Assembly: GCF_000184705.1 (NCBI RefSeq)
Contig: NC_014831.1
Coordinates: 2,480,001-2,544,000, forward strand
Length of the DNA stretch: 64,000 nucleotides
Reading direction: 5' to 3'
Source: Thermaerobacter marianensis DSM 12885
GTDB taxonomy: Bacteria; Bacillota; Sulfobacillia; Thermaerobacterales; Thermaerobacteraceae
Below, one piece after another: positions 45,125 to 54,552 of the stretch; the first letter of the stretch is position 1, and every line of letters begins with the position of its first letter. Below the pieces are notes generated by a model, which saw only the letters and a list, made by a program, of their open reading frames with translations, searched no databases and was not told the origin of the DNA. A program made the translations under genes and the position numbers.

Positions 45125-46363
45125 ATGCTGCGCGTCGCCGTGGACGCCGTCCCGACCGGCGCCGTCCTGGCCCGCACCCTGTACGCGCCGACCGGACAGC
45201 CGGTGCTGCGGGCGGGTCACCCATTAGACCATTCGGTACTCCCCCGCCTGGCCTCCTTCGGCATCCGGTTCGTCTGGGTGGACGAACCGGCCCTGGCCGG
45301 GCTCTCGCCGGTGGAGCCCCTCGCGCCCGTCACGGCCTGGCGCGCGGAACGGGCCCTGATCCGCACCGCCGAGGCGGCCCGGGGCGGCGTCCCCACCCTG
45401 CCGGCCGCCCTGCGGGAAGAGCTGGTCGACCTCGCCGGGCAGGTGGCGGACGAACTGGAAGCGCTGGGCGGGAAGATCCCCCTGCCCTACCCCGCGGGCG
45501 CCGGCGAGGACGGTGTTCTCGCAACCTGGATCGCCGGCGCCATGAACCGCGCGGTCCTGGCGGGCCTCACCGCCCTGGCCGGCCCGTACCGCACCTATGC
45601 CCGGGACTTCATCTTGGCGGCATGGCTCCAGGACGTGGGCCTCTGGCGGCTGCCCGGGATGGAGGACGCTCCGCCGGCGGGAACCTCTGCCAAGGTCCCG
45701 GCCGGGACGGGTGCCGAACCGGCGGCCCCGGAACCGGCCCCGTGCCATCCTGTGGCCGCCCTGGAACCGGCGGGCATCGCCGCCGCCCACCGGAGAGCGG
45801 CGGCCCACGTGGCCGCCACCCTCCGGTGGCTGTCGGGCGTCGACCTGGGCGGCCTGACCCGGGCCCTGGTGGCCCAGCACCACGAGCAGCGGGACGGCCG
45901 CGGGTACCCGGAAGGACTGCAGGGGGAGGCCATCCACCCCGCCGCCCGGCGCCTGGCGGCCGTCACCGCCTATACCCTGGCCGTCGAGGGCTGCGCCCAC
46001 CGGCCCGGCTGGCTCCCCCACGAGGCCTACGAATGGCTGCTGGCCGAGGGCCCCGTCCTCTGGGGCGACGACGTGGTCCACGAGCTGGCCGGCTTGCTTT
46101 ATCCCTACCCGCCGGGCTCCCTGGTCCAGCTGGACGGCGGTCCCTGGGGCGTGGTGGTCGACTGCGCCGGCGCCCGCCGCCTGCGGCCTCGGGTCCGGCT
46201 CCTGCCGGTTCATCCCGGCCCCGGCGAGGCCGGGGAAACCGGCGCCGGCGAGATGGGCATGATCGATCTCTTGTCAGAGCGCACCAGGCAGATCACCGCC
46301 TGGGCGCTGGCGTGGCCGGCTGCCCCGGCACGAATCCCGGGCCCCGCCGGCCAGGGGAGGTGA
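45125..46363 (+). CDS. degenerate HD-GYP domain protein
   Basis: 412 aa from ATG 45125 behind AGGAGGAACC. N-terminal region of about 90 residues (LRVAVDAVPTGAVLARTLYA) resembles the domain preceding HD-GYP. The HD-GYP part keeps HHEQRDGRGYPEGLQGEAIH but the HD pair is replaced (AAWLQDVGLW), and the downstream metal Asp residues are lost (LAAVTAYTLAVEG instead of VADxxDA). It is unlikely to hydrolyse c-di-GMP and may be a binding or scaffold protein. First gene of the che operon. It carries a GGACGAACC copy. Confidence 0.8.
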   Translation: MLRVAVDAVPTGAVLARTLYAPTGQPVLRAGHPLDHSVLPRLASFGIRFVWVDEPALAGLSPVEPLAPVTAWRAERALIRTAEAARGGVPTLPAALREELVDLAGQVADELEALGGKIPLPYPAGAGEDGVLATWIAGAMNRAVLAGLTALAGPYRTYARDFILAAWLQDVGLWRLPGMEDAPPAGTSAKVPAGTGAEPAAPEPAPCHPVAALEPAGIAAAHRRAAAHVAATLRWLSGVDLGGLTRALVAQHHEQRDGRGYPEGLQGEAIHPAARRLAAVTAYTLAVEGCAHRPGWLPHEAYEWLLAEGPVLWGDDVVHELAGLLYPYPPGSLVQLDGGPWGVVVDCAGARRLRPRVRLLPVHPGPGEAGETGAGEMGMIDLLSERTRQITAWALAWPAAPARIPGPAGQGR

Positions 46364-46369
46364 GATGGC

Positions 46370-46852
46370 ATGCGAGCAGAGTACATCCGCCCCTTCCTGG
46401 CCGCGGCGGTGGAGGTGCTCAAGACCGACTTCGGCGTCGACCGGGTGGAACGGGGCGAGCTGCGCATCGAGACCAGTTACTACACGACCCAGGAGGTCAC
46501 CGCCATCATCGGGATGACGGGCGAGATCGAGGGCACGGCCATGTTCGGCACCAACAAGACCACCGCCCGCCGCATGGTGGAGGCGGTGACGGGCACCTTG
46601 CCTCCCGTCTTCGACGAGCTGGCGGAGAGCGCCTTCGCCGAGTTCGGGAACGTGGTCTGCGGCCGCGCCTCGATGCTGTTCGAGCAGCAGGGATGGCAGT
46701 GCACCATCTCGCCGCCCACGGTGGTCATCGGGCGCGGCGCCATCATCTCCAACGGCGGCATCCAGCGACTGGTCGTTCCCCTGGAGACCCCCCTGGGCGA
46801 GGTCCAGCTGGCCGTGGCCCTGCGGCCCGCGGGCCAGCCGGCCCGCGCCTGA
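46370..46852 (+). CDS. cheX: CheY-phosphate phosphatase CheX
   Basis: 160 aa, ATG 46370 behind GGGGAGGTG and six bases after the previous stop. CheX dephosphorylates CheY-P. The catalytic ExxN pair is in AEFGNVVCGRA (Glu and Asn in the helix near residues 96-100), and the flanking folds GMTGEIEGTAMFG and ETPLGEVQLAVAL fit the family. No CheC or CheZ is present, so CheX is the only phosphatase in the operon. Confidence 0.92.
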   Translation: MRAEYIRPFLAAAVEVLKTDFGVDRVERGELRIETSYYTTQEVTAIIGMTGEIEGTAMFGTNKTTARRMVEAVTGTLPPVFDELAESAFAEFGNVVCGRASMLFEQQGWQCTISPPTVVIGRGAIISNGGIQRLVVPLETPLGEVQLAVALRPAGQPARA

Positions 46853-46869
46853 CGGGAGGAGGCATTGCC

Positions 46870-47232
46870 GTGGCAAAGATCCTGGTCGCTGACGACGCGG
46901 CCTTCATGCGCATGCGCCTCTCCAACCTGCTGACGGAAGCGGGCCACACCGTCGTGGAGGCCACCAACGGGGCCGAGGCCGTCGAGCAGTACCGCCAGGA
47001 GCGGCCCGACCTGGTGCTGCTGGACATCACCATGCCCGTGATGGACGGCCTGGCGGCCATCGAGGCGATCCGGGCGCTGGACCCCGCGGCGCGCATCGTG
47101 GTGTGCAGTTCCCTGGGCCAGCAGGCCATCGTGCTCAAGGCCATCCAGAGCGGGGCCCGGGACTTCATCGTCAAGCCCTTTCAGCCCGACCGCGTCCTGG
47201 GCGCGGTGGAGCGCGTCCTGAGCACCTCGTAG
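46870..47232 (+). CDS. cheY: response regulator CheY
   Basis: 120 aa single receiver domain from GTG 46870 behind GGGAGGAGG. Acidic pair in [11 protein letters not shown], phospho-acceptor in [11 protein letters not shown] (near residue 54), Thr/Ser switch VVCSSLG and Lys in FIVKPF. Carries the CheA signal to its target (flagellar motor or other output). Confidence 0.95.
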   Translation: MAKILVADDAAFMRMRLSNLLTEAGHTVVEATNGAEAVEQYRQERPDLVLLDITMPVMDGLAAIEAIRALDPAARIVVCSSLGQQAIVLKAIQSGARDFIVKPFQPDRVLGAVERVLSTS

Positions 47233-47273
47233 CGGGACGAACCGCTCGGCGGTCTCAGAAGGAGGCCCATATC

Positions 47274-49277
47274 ATGAGAGGAATGCGCTTTGGCGTGGCC
47301 GCCAAGCTGTGGCTGGCCTTCGGGACCCTGCTGGTCCTGCTGGCCTTCGTGGCGTACACCGGCATCACCGCGGTGCAGCAAATGGTCGGGATCACCGCCG
47401 AGGTCGACCGCATCGGCCGCACCCTGGCCCTGGCCGCCCAGGTCCGGGGCCTGGCCGAAGAGCAGACCTCCGCCGTCCGCGGGTTCCTCCTGACGGGCGA
47501 TCCCGCCTACCGCAATGCCTCCCAGGAAGCGGCTACCGCCATGTCCGAGGTGCTGGCCGAGCTGCGCAACCTGGCCACCCAGGGGGCAACGCAGGAGGCC
47601 GCCAGCGCCGTGGGCGTGGCCGCCAACAGCTTCCAGCAGGCCGTCGCCCCCGTGCTCGCCGTGCGCCCCACCACCCCCAGCGAGGTGCAGCAGGCCCTGG
47701 CCCGGCTGCGCGACCCCCAGGCCGCGCTGGACGCCGCCGTCGAGCGCCTGGTGCAGAACCGCGAGGCGCGCCACCAGGAGATCCTGGCGGAGGAACAGGC
47801 CACCGAGCGGCGGGTCCGGCTGATGATCCTGGTGCCGGCCGCCGCGGCCCTGGTGGTGGGCCTGCTGATCGCCTTCACCCTGACCCGCGCCCTGACCCGG
47901 CCCCTGCGGCGGGTAGCGGAAACCGCCCGCCGGGTGGCCGACGGCGACCTGACGGTGCCCTTCCTCTCCGTCCGCAGCCGCGACGAGGTGGGCGACATGG
48001 CCCGGGCCTTCAACGACATGCTCAAGGGGCTGCAGGAGCTGCTGCAGGCCGTTCAGGCCTCCAGCCGGGCGGTGCTGGCCTCGGCCCAGGAGCTGAGCGC
48101 CGCCGCCGACCAGTCGGCCCAAGGGGCGGCCGAGGCGGCCCAGGCCGTCAGCCAGGTGGCGGCGGGGGTCACCGAGCAGGCCCAGGCGTCCGACGAGATG
48201 CGCCAGGCCGTGGAGCAACTGCGCCAGACCACCGAGCAGATCGCCGCCGGGGCGCAGCAGACGGCGGGCGAGATCCAGGCCACCTCGCACCTGCTGGACC
48301 AGATGAACCGGGCCGTGGAGTCGGTGGCCACCAGTGCCAGCCGGGCCCAGGAGCGGGCCGAGCAGGCCGGCAGCACCGCGGATCTCGGGGCCGAGGTGGT
48401 CCGCCAGACCCTGGACGTCATGGCCGCCATCCGCCAGGCCGTGGAGGAGTCCGCCGAGCGATTGCGCGGCCTTGAGCAGCTCTCGTCCCAGATCGGCGAG
48501 ATCACCCAGGTGATCTCCGGCATCGCCGAGCAGACCAACCTGCTGGCCCTCAACGCGGCCATCGAGGCGGCCCGGGCCGGCGAGCATGGCCGGGGCTTCG
48601 CCGTGGTGGCCGACGAGGTCCGCAAGCTGGCCGAGCGATCCTCCGTCTCCGCCCGGGAGATCGCCGGCCTGATCGACCGCATCCAGGCCGGCACCACCGG
48701 CGTGGTGCAGGCCATGGAGGCGGCCACCGACCAGGTGGAACGCGGCGGCGTCATGGCCAACCAGACGGGTGAGGCGCTGCAGGCGGTCCTGGCCGCGGTC
48801 CAGGCGGTGGTGGACGACGTCCGCGCCATCGCGGCCACCGCCGCCGACCTGCGGGCCGGCACCGAAAAGGTGGTCCGGGCCTTCGACGCGGTGGCCGCCG
48901 TCACGGAGGAGAACACGGCCGCCACGGAGGAGATGGCGGCCGGCGCCACCCAGGCGGGCAAGTCGGTGGAGCGGGTGGCGGCGGTGGCCCAGGAGAACGC
49001 CGCCGCGGCGGAGCAGGTGTCCGCCGCCGTCGACCAGCTCAAGGCGGCGGCCGGCCGCGTGGCGGAGTCGGCGGGCGCCCTCAGCCAGGTGGCGACGCGC
49101 CTGCAGGAGCAGGTGGGCCGGTTCAAGCTGGCCGCCGCCGCGGGGGCTGCGGAGGCCGCAGAGGCCGGGGCGGTGGCGGCCAGGAGCAGCGCCGGTGCCG
49201 CCGGAACGCTGGCCGCGGCGGCAGGCGAGCCGGTCGCCGTGGGGGCCGGCACGGGAGGCGAGGCCCATGGCCGCTGA
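47274..49277 (+). CDS. methyl-accepting chemotaxis protein
   Basis: 667 aa from ATG 47274 behind AAGGAGG. Layout: membrane segment residues 13-33, helical extracytoplasmic region to about 180, second segment 185-206, HAMP ([20 protein letters not shown]), signalling coiled coil with [17 protein letters not shown] near residue 420, and an Ala/Gly-rich tail. It resembles the MCP at 40.6-42.5 kb in plan but is much more GC-rich. It overlaps cheW by 11 bp. Confidence 0.95.
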   Translation: MRGMRFGVAAKLWLAFGTLLVLLAFVAYTGITAVQQMVGITAEVDRIGRTLALAAQVRGLAEEQTSAVRGFLLTGDPAYRNASQEAATAMSEVLAELRNLATQGATQEAASAVGVAANSFQQAVAPVLAVRPTTPSEVQQALARLRDPQAALDAAVERLVQNREARHQEILAEEQATERRVRLMILVPAAAALVVGLLIAFTLTRALTRPLRRVAETARRVADGDLTVPFLSVRSRDEVGDMARAFNDMLKGLQELLQAVQASSRAVLASAQELSAAADQSAQGAAEAAQAVSQVAAGVTEQAQASDEMRQAVEQLRQTTEQIAAGAQQTAGEIQATSHLLDQMNRAVESVATSASRAQERAEQAGSTADLGAEVVRQTLDVMAAIRQAVEESAERLRGLEQLSSQIGEITQVISGIAEQTNLLALNAAIEAARAGEHGRGFAVVADEVRKLAERSSVSAREIAGLIDRIQAGTTGVVQAMEAATDQVERGGVMANQTGEALQAVLAAVQAVVDDVRAIAATAADLRAGTEKVVRAFDAVAAVTEENTAATEEMAAGATQAGKSVERVAAVAQENAAAAEQVSAAVDQLKAAAGRVAESAGALSQVATRLQEQVGRFKLAAAAGAAEAAEAGAVAARSSAGAAGTLAAAAGEPVAVGAGTGGEAHGR

Positions 49278-50013
49278 GACGTCCCGCTCGGCGGAGCTCC
49301 GGGTGCTGGTGCTCTTCCGCCTGGCCGGCGAGGACTACGGCATCGACGTGGACTACGTCCGGGAGATCATCACCTGGCAGCAGGCGACCCGGGTGCCCCG
49401 CACGCCGCCCTTCGTGGAAGGGATCATCAACCTGCGCGGGCACATCATCCCCGTGCTGGACCTGCGCCGGCGCCTGGGCCTGCCCGAAGGGGAGCGGGAC
49501 CGCAGCACCCGCGTGGTCGTGGTGGAACTGGACGGCACGGTGGTCGGCCTGGTGGTCGACGCCGTGTCGGAGGTGGTGCGGCTGCCCGCAGCGACCGTGG
49601 AGCCGCCGGCGGAAGTCCTGGCGGTGGATGCCAGCTTCATCGAGGGCATCGCCCGCCACGGCGACCGCCTGATCCTGGTGCTGCAGCCCGGCCAGGTGCT
49701 GGCCCCCGCCGAGTGGCAGGCGGTGCGGGCGGTGCAGGGGACCGAAGGCGGCGACGCGACCCTCCCGGCTGCCGGCGGCGACGACGCAGCCGGGGCGGTG
49801 GAAGGCGGTTCGGGCACTGCCGGGGACGGTGGGGCTGTACCTCCCGTGCCGGGGCCCGAAGGACAGGAAGGGGAGGGGGCCGGGGCGGCGGACGGGCACG
49901 GCCCCGGAGAGGAGAAGGGGGACGGCCGTGGGCCCGCTCCCGGTCCCGTGGGAGCGGGTGACGGCGCCCCGGGTTCCGGCACCCAGGGCCGGCCGGGAGG
50001 GACGGCATCGTGA
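49267..50013 (+). CDS. cheW: chemotaxis coupling protein CheW
   Basis: 248 aa from ATG 49267. The CheW domain fills residues 10-160: [42 protein letters not shown] and [11 protein letters not shown]. About 85 residues of Gly/Pro/Glu-rich acidic tail follow, absent from usual CheW (about 150 aa). It links MCPs to CheA. The stop overlaps the cheA start by 4 bp. Confidence 0.93.
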   Translation: MAAETSRSAELRVLVLFRLAGEDYGIDVDYVREIITWQQATRVPRTPPFVEGIINLRGHIIPVLDLRRRLGLPEGERDRSTRVVVVELDGTVVGLVVDAVSEVVRLPAATVEPPAEVLAVDASFIEGIARHGDRLILVLQPGQVLAPAEWQAVRAVQGTEGGDATLPAAGGDDAAGAVEGGSGTAGDGGAVPPVPGPEGQEGEGAGAADGHGPGEEKGDGRGPAPGPVGAGDGAPGSGTQGRPGGTAS

Positions 50014-52352
50014 CCCCCGACCCCTGGTTCGAACTGAGTGAGGACGAGCGGCAGCTGTTCCTGGCCGAGGGCGCCGAGCTGCTGGACCAGCTGGAGGCAG
50101 GCCTGCTGGACCTGGAAGCCGGGCGGGCGGGAACCGAGACGATCCACGCGGTCTTCCGGGCGGCCCACACCCTCAAGGGTTCGGCGGCCACCGTCGGGCT
50201 GGACGGCATGGCGCGGCTGACCCACGTCATGGAGAACCGCCTGGACGCCTGGCGCCACGGGTACGAAACCCCGGGCCCCGCTGCCGTCTCGGCCATGCTG
50301 GCCGCCGTCGACGGGCTGCGGGAGATGCTGGCGGCGGTGGCGGCGGGCGGCGACCCGCCGCCACCGCCGGCGGCGCTGCTGGCCGCCTTGGAAGGCGGAG
50401 GGAGCGAGGACGAGGAGAACGGGCCACCGGCCACGGCGCCGGATGGAGCCCGCGCTGTGGTCCCCGCCGCGGCTCGGGATGGGGCCCCGGATGGCGCCCG
50501 GGATGGGGGCCTCGATGCCGCCCCGGGTGCAACCCCCGCTGCGGCCCACCCACCGGACCCGGTTGGAGATGGCGGGCCGGGCGAGGCCGCCGGCCCGGAA
50601 ACGGACCGCACCCGGGATGCCTGGCGGGTCGAGGCTGAGCTCGACCCGGGCTGCCTCATGCCGGCGGTCCGGGCCCTTCAGGTCCTCCTCGCCCTGGAAG
50701 ACCGCGGCCTGTTGATGGCCTCCGAACCCTCCCGGGAGGGCCTGGACGCCTCCTGGAACGGCCGGCTCGTCCGGGCGTGGGTGGCCGGCCGGGTGCCTGC
50801 TGCTGATCTGAAGGCGGCGGTTGCCGCGATCCCCGACGTGGTGGCCGTGCGCGTCGAGCCGTCCAGCGGTGACCAGGGAGACCGCTCCGCCGCGCCGCGT
50901 TCGCCCGCCGAGGAGGCCGTCCCCCCGGGGGCAGGGCCCGGCGCACCGGAAGCGGACGGCAAAGGCCGTCCGGGAGCCCCCGCGCCCGAGGGCATGCATG
51001 GGGCCCCCAAGCCCGCCCGGCGAACCTCGGGAGTCGTCCCCGCCGGTCCCGACGGGAGCGGCGGCCCCGCCGCCCACGCCGCCCCGAGCGCCGACGACCG
51101 CACCATCCGGGTCGACGTGGAGCTGCTGGACCGCCTGCTCAATCTGGTGGGGGAGCTGGTGGTCGAGCGCGGCCGGCTGAGCCAGCTCGGCCAGGAGCTG
51201 GCGCGGCGGCCGGCCGTACACGATGTGGCCGACGAGCTCTTCCGTCTCAGCGGGCAGATCGCCCGCATCACCGGCGCCTTGCAGGATGCCGTCCTCCAGG
51301 CGCGGATGCTGCCGGTGGCCCGGCTCTTCCGCCGCTTCCCCCGCCTGGTGCGGGACCTAGCCCTGATGCTCGGCAAAGAGGTGGAGCTGGAGCTGTCCGG
51401 CGAGGACACCGAGCTGGATCGCACCTTGCACCAGGTGGTGGCGGACCCCCTGCTCCACCTGGTCCGCAACGCCCTGGACCACGGCATCGAGCCGCCGGAC
51501 GAACGCCGCCGGGCCGGCAAGCCCGCCGCGGGCCGGCTGCGGCTGGCGGCGTCCCGCGAGGGACACCACGTGCTGATCCGGGTGGAGGACGACGGCCGCG
51601 GCATCGACCCCCAGCGGCTCCGGCGGGCCGCCGTGGAGAAGGGCCTCCTCACCCACGAGCGGGCAGCGGCCCTGACCGATCGCGAGGCCCTGGACCTCAT
51701 GTTCCTGCCCGGCTTCAGCACCGCGGCCCGCGTCACCGGGGTGTCGGGCCGGGGCGTGGGCCTGGACGTGGTGCGGCAGCGGCTGGAGCAGGCGGGGGGC
51801 CGGGTGGAGGTAGAGACCCGGCCGGGCGCCGGCACGGCCTTCATCCTGTTGCTGCCCCTGACCCTGGCCACCCTGCGGGCCTTGCTGGTGGAGGTGGACG
51901 GCCAGCTGTACGCCCTGCCCCTGGCCGACGTGGGCGAGGCCGTGCGGGTGGCACCGGAGGACCTGCGCTCCTTGCAGGGCCGCTGGGTCACCACGGTCCG
52001 CGGCCAGGTGGTGCCGCTGCTGTGGCTCCGCCAGTTCGGCGATCCCCGCTTCCGCCCGCGGCCGGACGGGGAGCCCCTGGTGGCCGTCCTGGTGGAGCGG
52101 CAGGGACAGCCCGTGGGGCTGGTGGTCGACCGCCTCCTGGGCGAGCAGGAGGTGGTCGTCAAGGGGCTGGGTGAACTCCTGGCGGGCACCCGGGGCCTGA
52201 GCGGCGCCACCATCCTGGGCGACGGGCGGCTGGCCCTGATCACCGATACGCCGGCCCTGGTCGCGGAGCTGGCCTTCGGCACCGCGGCGGCGATGGCACA
52301 GGGTCCGGAAGCCGCGCTACCGGGCCGGGGCCGGGAGGCGGCCCGCCCGTGA
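50010..52352 (+). CDS. cheA: chemotaxis histidine kinase CheA
   Basis: 780 aa from GTG 50010. P1 HPt domain with AAHTLKGSAATVGLDG (phospho-His near 48), low-complexity linker (about 125-200), a region resembling P2 (200-280), second linker, P3 dimerisation (VELLDRLLNLVGELVVERGR, near 375), P4 ATP-binding with LVRNALDHGIEPPDER, EDDGRGIDP and GRGVGLDVV, and P5 CheW-like end. Complete kinase. Confidence 0.95.
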   Translation: MTPDPWFELSEDERQLFLAEGAELLDQLEAGLLDLEAGRAGTETIHAVFRAAHTLKGSAATVGLDGMARLTHVMENRLDAWRHGYETPGPAAVSAMLAAVDGLREMLAAVAAGGDPPPPPAALLAALEGGGSEDEENGPPATAPDGARAVVPAAARDGAPDGARDGGLDAAPGATPAAAHPPDPVGDGGPGEAAGPETDRTRDAWRVEAELDPGCLMPAVRALQVLLALEDRGLLMASEPSREGLDASWNGRLVRAWVAGRVPAADLKAAVAAIPDVVAVRVEPSSGDQGDRSAAPRSPAEEAVPPGAGPGAPEADGKGRPGAPAPEGMHGAPKPARRTSGVVPAGPDGSGGPAAHAAPSADDRTIRVDVELLDRLLNLVGELVVERGRLSQLGQELARRPAVHDVADELFRLSGQIARITGALQDAVLQARMLPVARLFRRFPRLVRDLALMLGKEVELELSGEDTELDRTLHQVVADPLLHLVRNALDHGIEPPDERRRAGKPAAGRLRLAASREGHHVLIRVEDDGRGIDPQRLRRAAVEKGLLTHERAAALTDREALDLMFLPGFSTAARVTGVSGRGVGLDVVRQRLEQAGGRVEVETRPGAGTAFILLLPLTLATLRALLVEVDGQLYALPLADVGEAVRVAPEDLRSLQGRWVTTVRGQVVPLLWLRQFGDPRFRPRPDGEPLVAVLVERQGQPVGLVVDRLLGEQEVVVKGLGELLAGTRGLSGATILGDGRLALITDTPALVAELAFGTAAAMAQGPEAALPGRGREAARP

Positions 52353-53617
52353 GCGGTCGGCGCGAGGGGGCCGAATCCGCCGGCGTCCCCGGGCGTCCGG
52401 CCGGCCGGCCCATCCGGGTGCTGGTGGTCGACGACTCCGCCTTCATGCGCCGGGTGATCACCCGCATCCTGGAGTCCGATCCTGCGCTCGAGGTGGTGGG
52501 AACCGCCCGGGACGGGCTTGAGGCCGTGGCCCGGGCCGCTCAGCTGCAGCCCGACGTGATCACCCTGGACGTGGAGATGCCGCGCCTGGACGGCCTGGCC
52601 GCCCTGCCGCAGATCCTGGCGGTGCACCGCTGCCCGGTGGTCATGGTCTCCAGCCTGACCCAGCAGGGGGCCCTGGCGACCGTCCGGGCCCTGGCCCTGG
52701 GGGCGGTGGACTTCGTCGCCAAGCCGTCGGGCTCCGTCTCCCTGGATCTGGACCGGGTGGCGGGAGAACTGGTGGGGAAGGTCAAGGCCGCCGCTGCCGT
52801 CCCGCCGGAGCGGGTGGGCCTGGCCGCCCCGTCCGCTCCGGCCCGTCCATCCGGTCGAACCGGCCTGCGGTCGCCGGACCTGGCTCCCCCTCCCGCATCC
52901 GCGGATCCGGCGACGGGGGATCCCGCCCAAGCCCCGGCGCCGGTCCCGGCCGGTGGCAGCCTGGTACCGGCCGGCCCGGCCCCGGTGCCGCGTTCTTCCC
53001 CCGGGGCCGGATCCCGCCGGATCACCCACCTGGTCCTGGTGGCCGCCTCGACGGGCGGTCCCGGCGCTTTGTACCGGCTGCTGGGCGCGCTGCCCACCGG
53101 CCTGCCGGCGGCGGTGGTCATCGTGCAGCACATGCCGCCCGGCTTCACCCGGGCCCTGGCCGCCCACCTCGACGACGCCAGCGGCCTGACGGTGACCGAG
53201 GCGGCCGACGGCGACCGCCTTCACGACGGCGGCGCCTGGGTAGCCCCCGGCGACTACCATGTGCGGGTGACGCCGGGCGGCGTCCTGCGCCTCGACCGCA
53301 GCCCGCCCCGCCACGGCGTCCGGCCCGCCGCCGACGTGACCTTCGAATCGGTACCACCCGAGCTGGCCGGGCGGGCCATCGCCATCATCCTGACGGGGAT
53401 GGGGGCGGACGGCGCCCGGGGGGCCCGCTACCTGCGGGAGCACGGGGCCCGGGTGTGGATTCAGTCCCCGGCCAGCTGCGTGGTTCCCGGCATGCCCGGG
53501 GCCGCTGCCGCCCTGGGCGTGGTGGAACGGGCCGGCACGCCGGAGGAACTGGCCGCCTGGCTGGTCGAGGCCGTGGGCGGGCCGGGTCTCCCGGCGGATG
53601 GCAGGGCCGGCGGGTAA
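52349..53617 (+). CDS. cheB: protein-glutamate methylesterase/deamidase CheB
   Basis: 422 aa, overlapping cheA by 4 bp (GTGA). Receiver domain VLVVDDSAFMRRV with TLDVEMPRLDG, Pro/Ala-rich linker (about 150-220) and methylesterase domain with VAASTGGPGAL (Ser), VIVQHMPPGFT (His) and LTGMGADGARG (Asp), a complete triad. It demethylates MCPs during adaptation. Confidence 0.95.
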   Translation: MSGRREGAESAGVPGRPAGRPIRVLVVDDSAFMRRVITRILESDPALEVVGTARDGLEAVARAAQLQPDVITLDVEMPRLDGLAALPQILAVHRCPVVMVSSLTQQGALATVRALALGAVDFVAKPSGSVSLDLDRVAGELVGKVKAAAAVPPERVGLAAPSAPARPSGRTGLRSPDLAPPPASADPATGDPAQAPAPVPAGGSLVPAGPAPVPRSSPGAGSRRITHLVLVAASTGGPGALYRLLGALPTGLPAAVVIVQHMPPGFTRALAAHLDDASGLTVTEAADGDRLHDGGAWVAPGDYHVRVTPGGVLRLDRSPPRHGVRPAADVTFESVPPELAGRAIAIILTGMGADGARGARYLREHGARVWIQSPASCVVPGMPGAAAALGVVERAGTPEELAAWLVEAVGGPGLPADGRAGG

Positions 53618-53710
53618 GGAGACCTGCGGCCGCGGGGACGCCGGCAGCTTCAGCTGGAAGCCGGCGGCCAAGGCGGGACACCGCCGGCCCACTGGGAGGA
53701 ACCGGTTCGC

Positions 53711-54547
53711 ATGGCGGAATCCACGGACGACCTCGCCTTCGCCATCCTGGCCGCCACCGTCCACCGGCTGCTGGGGATCGACCTGGAGGCCTACCGATCC
53801 CAGCAACTGGACCGGCGGCTGCAGTTCTTCCGCACCCGGCACGGCCTGCAGGATAACGCCGACCTGGCCGCCCGCCTGCGGGACGACCCTCACCTGGTTC
53901 AGGAGTTCGCCAACTTCCTCACCATCAACGTCTCGGAGTTCTTCCGCAACCCGGACCGGTTCGACTTGCTGCGGGACCGGTTTTTGCCGGAGCTCTTGCG
54001 ACGGCAGCGGTCCCTGCGTATCTGGAGCGCCGGCTGCTCCGTCGGGGCGGAGATCTACTCGGTGGCGCTGCTGCTGCAGGAGCTCGACCCGACGGGCCGC
54101 CACGAGTTGCTGGGCACCGACATCGATGCCGGCGCCCTGGAGCGGGCCCGCCAGGGCGTCTTCGAGCCGCTGGAGGTCCGTGGCGTCCCGGCGCCGTGGC
54201 GCGACCGCTACTTCCGGCGGGAGGGCAGCGTCTGGGTCCTGAATCCGGAGATCCGCTGCCGCGTCCGCTTCACCCGGCACGACCTGGTCCGGGACCCCTA
54301 CCCCGCCGGGTGGGACCTGATCCTCTGCCGCAACGTGGTGATCTACTTCACCGAGCCGGTCAAACGGCGGGTGTGGATGAACCTGGCCGCCAGCCTGCGG
54401 CCGGGGGGCATCCTTTTCATCGGCGGCAGCGAGAGCCTCTACGGCGTGCCGGGCACGGGGCTCCGCTACGTGGCCCCCTGCTTCTACGTCCGGGAAGAAC
54501 CGGCCTCCACCCCGGACCACCCCGCGGGAGGTACGGGCGGGGCGTAA
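53711..54547 (+). CDS. cheR: chemotaxis methyltransferase CheR
   Basis: 278 aa from ATG 53711 behind GGGAGGAA. N-terminal helical domain (LTINVSEFFRNPDRFDLL), SAM domain with IWSAGCSVGAEIYSVAL, LLGTDIDAGALERAR and DLILCRNVVIYF. It methylates MCP glutamates with SAM. Last gene of the operon; the TRAP permease gene converges 5 bp later with no visible terminator. Confidence 0.95.
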   Translation: MAESTDDLAFAILAATVHRLLGIDLEAYRSQQLDRRLQFFRTRHGLQDNADLAARLRDDPHLVQEFANFLTINVSEFFRNPDRFDLLRDRFLPELLRRQRSLRIWSAGCSVGAEIYSVALLLQELDPTGRHELLGTDIDAGALERARQGVFEPLEVRGVPAPWRDRYFRREGSVWVLNPEIRCRVRFTRHDLVRDPYPAGWDLILCRNVVIYFTEPVKRRVWMNLAASLRPGGILFIGGSESLYGVPGTGLRYVAPCFYVREEPASTPDHPAGGTGGA

Positions 54548-54552
54548 ACCCG

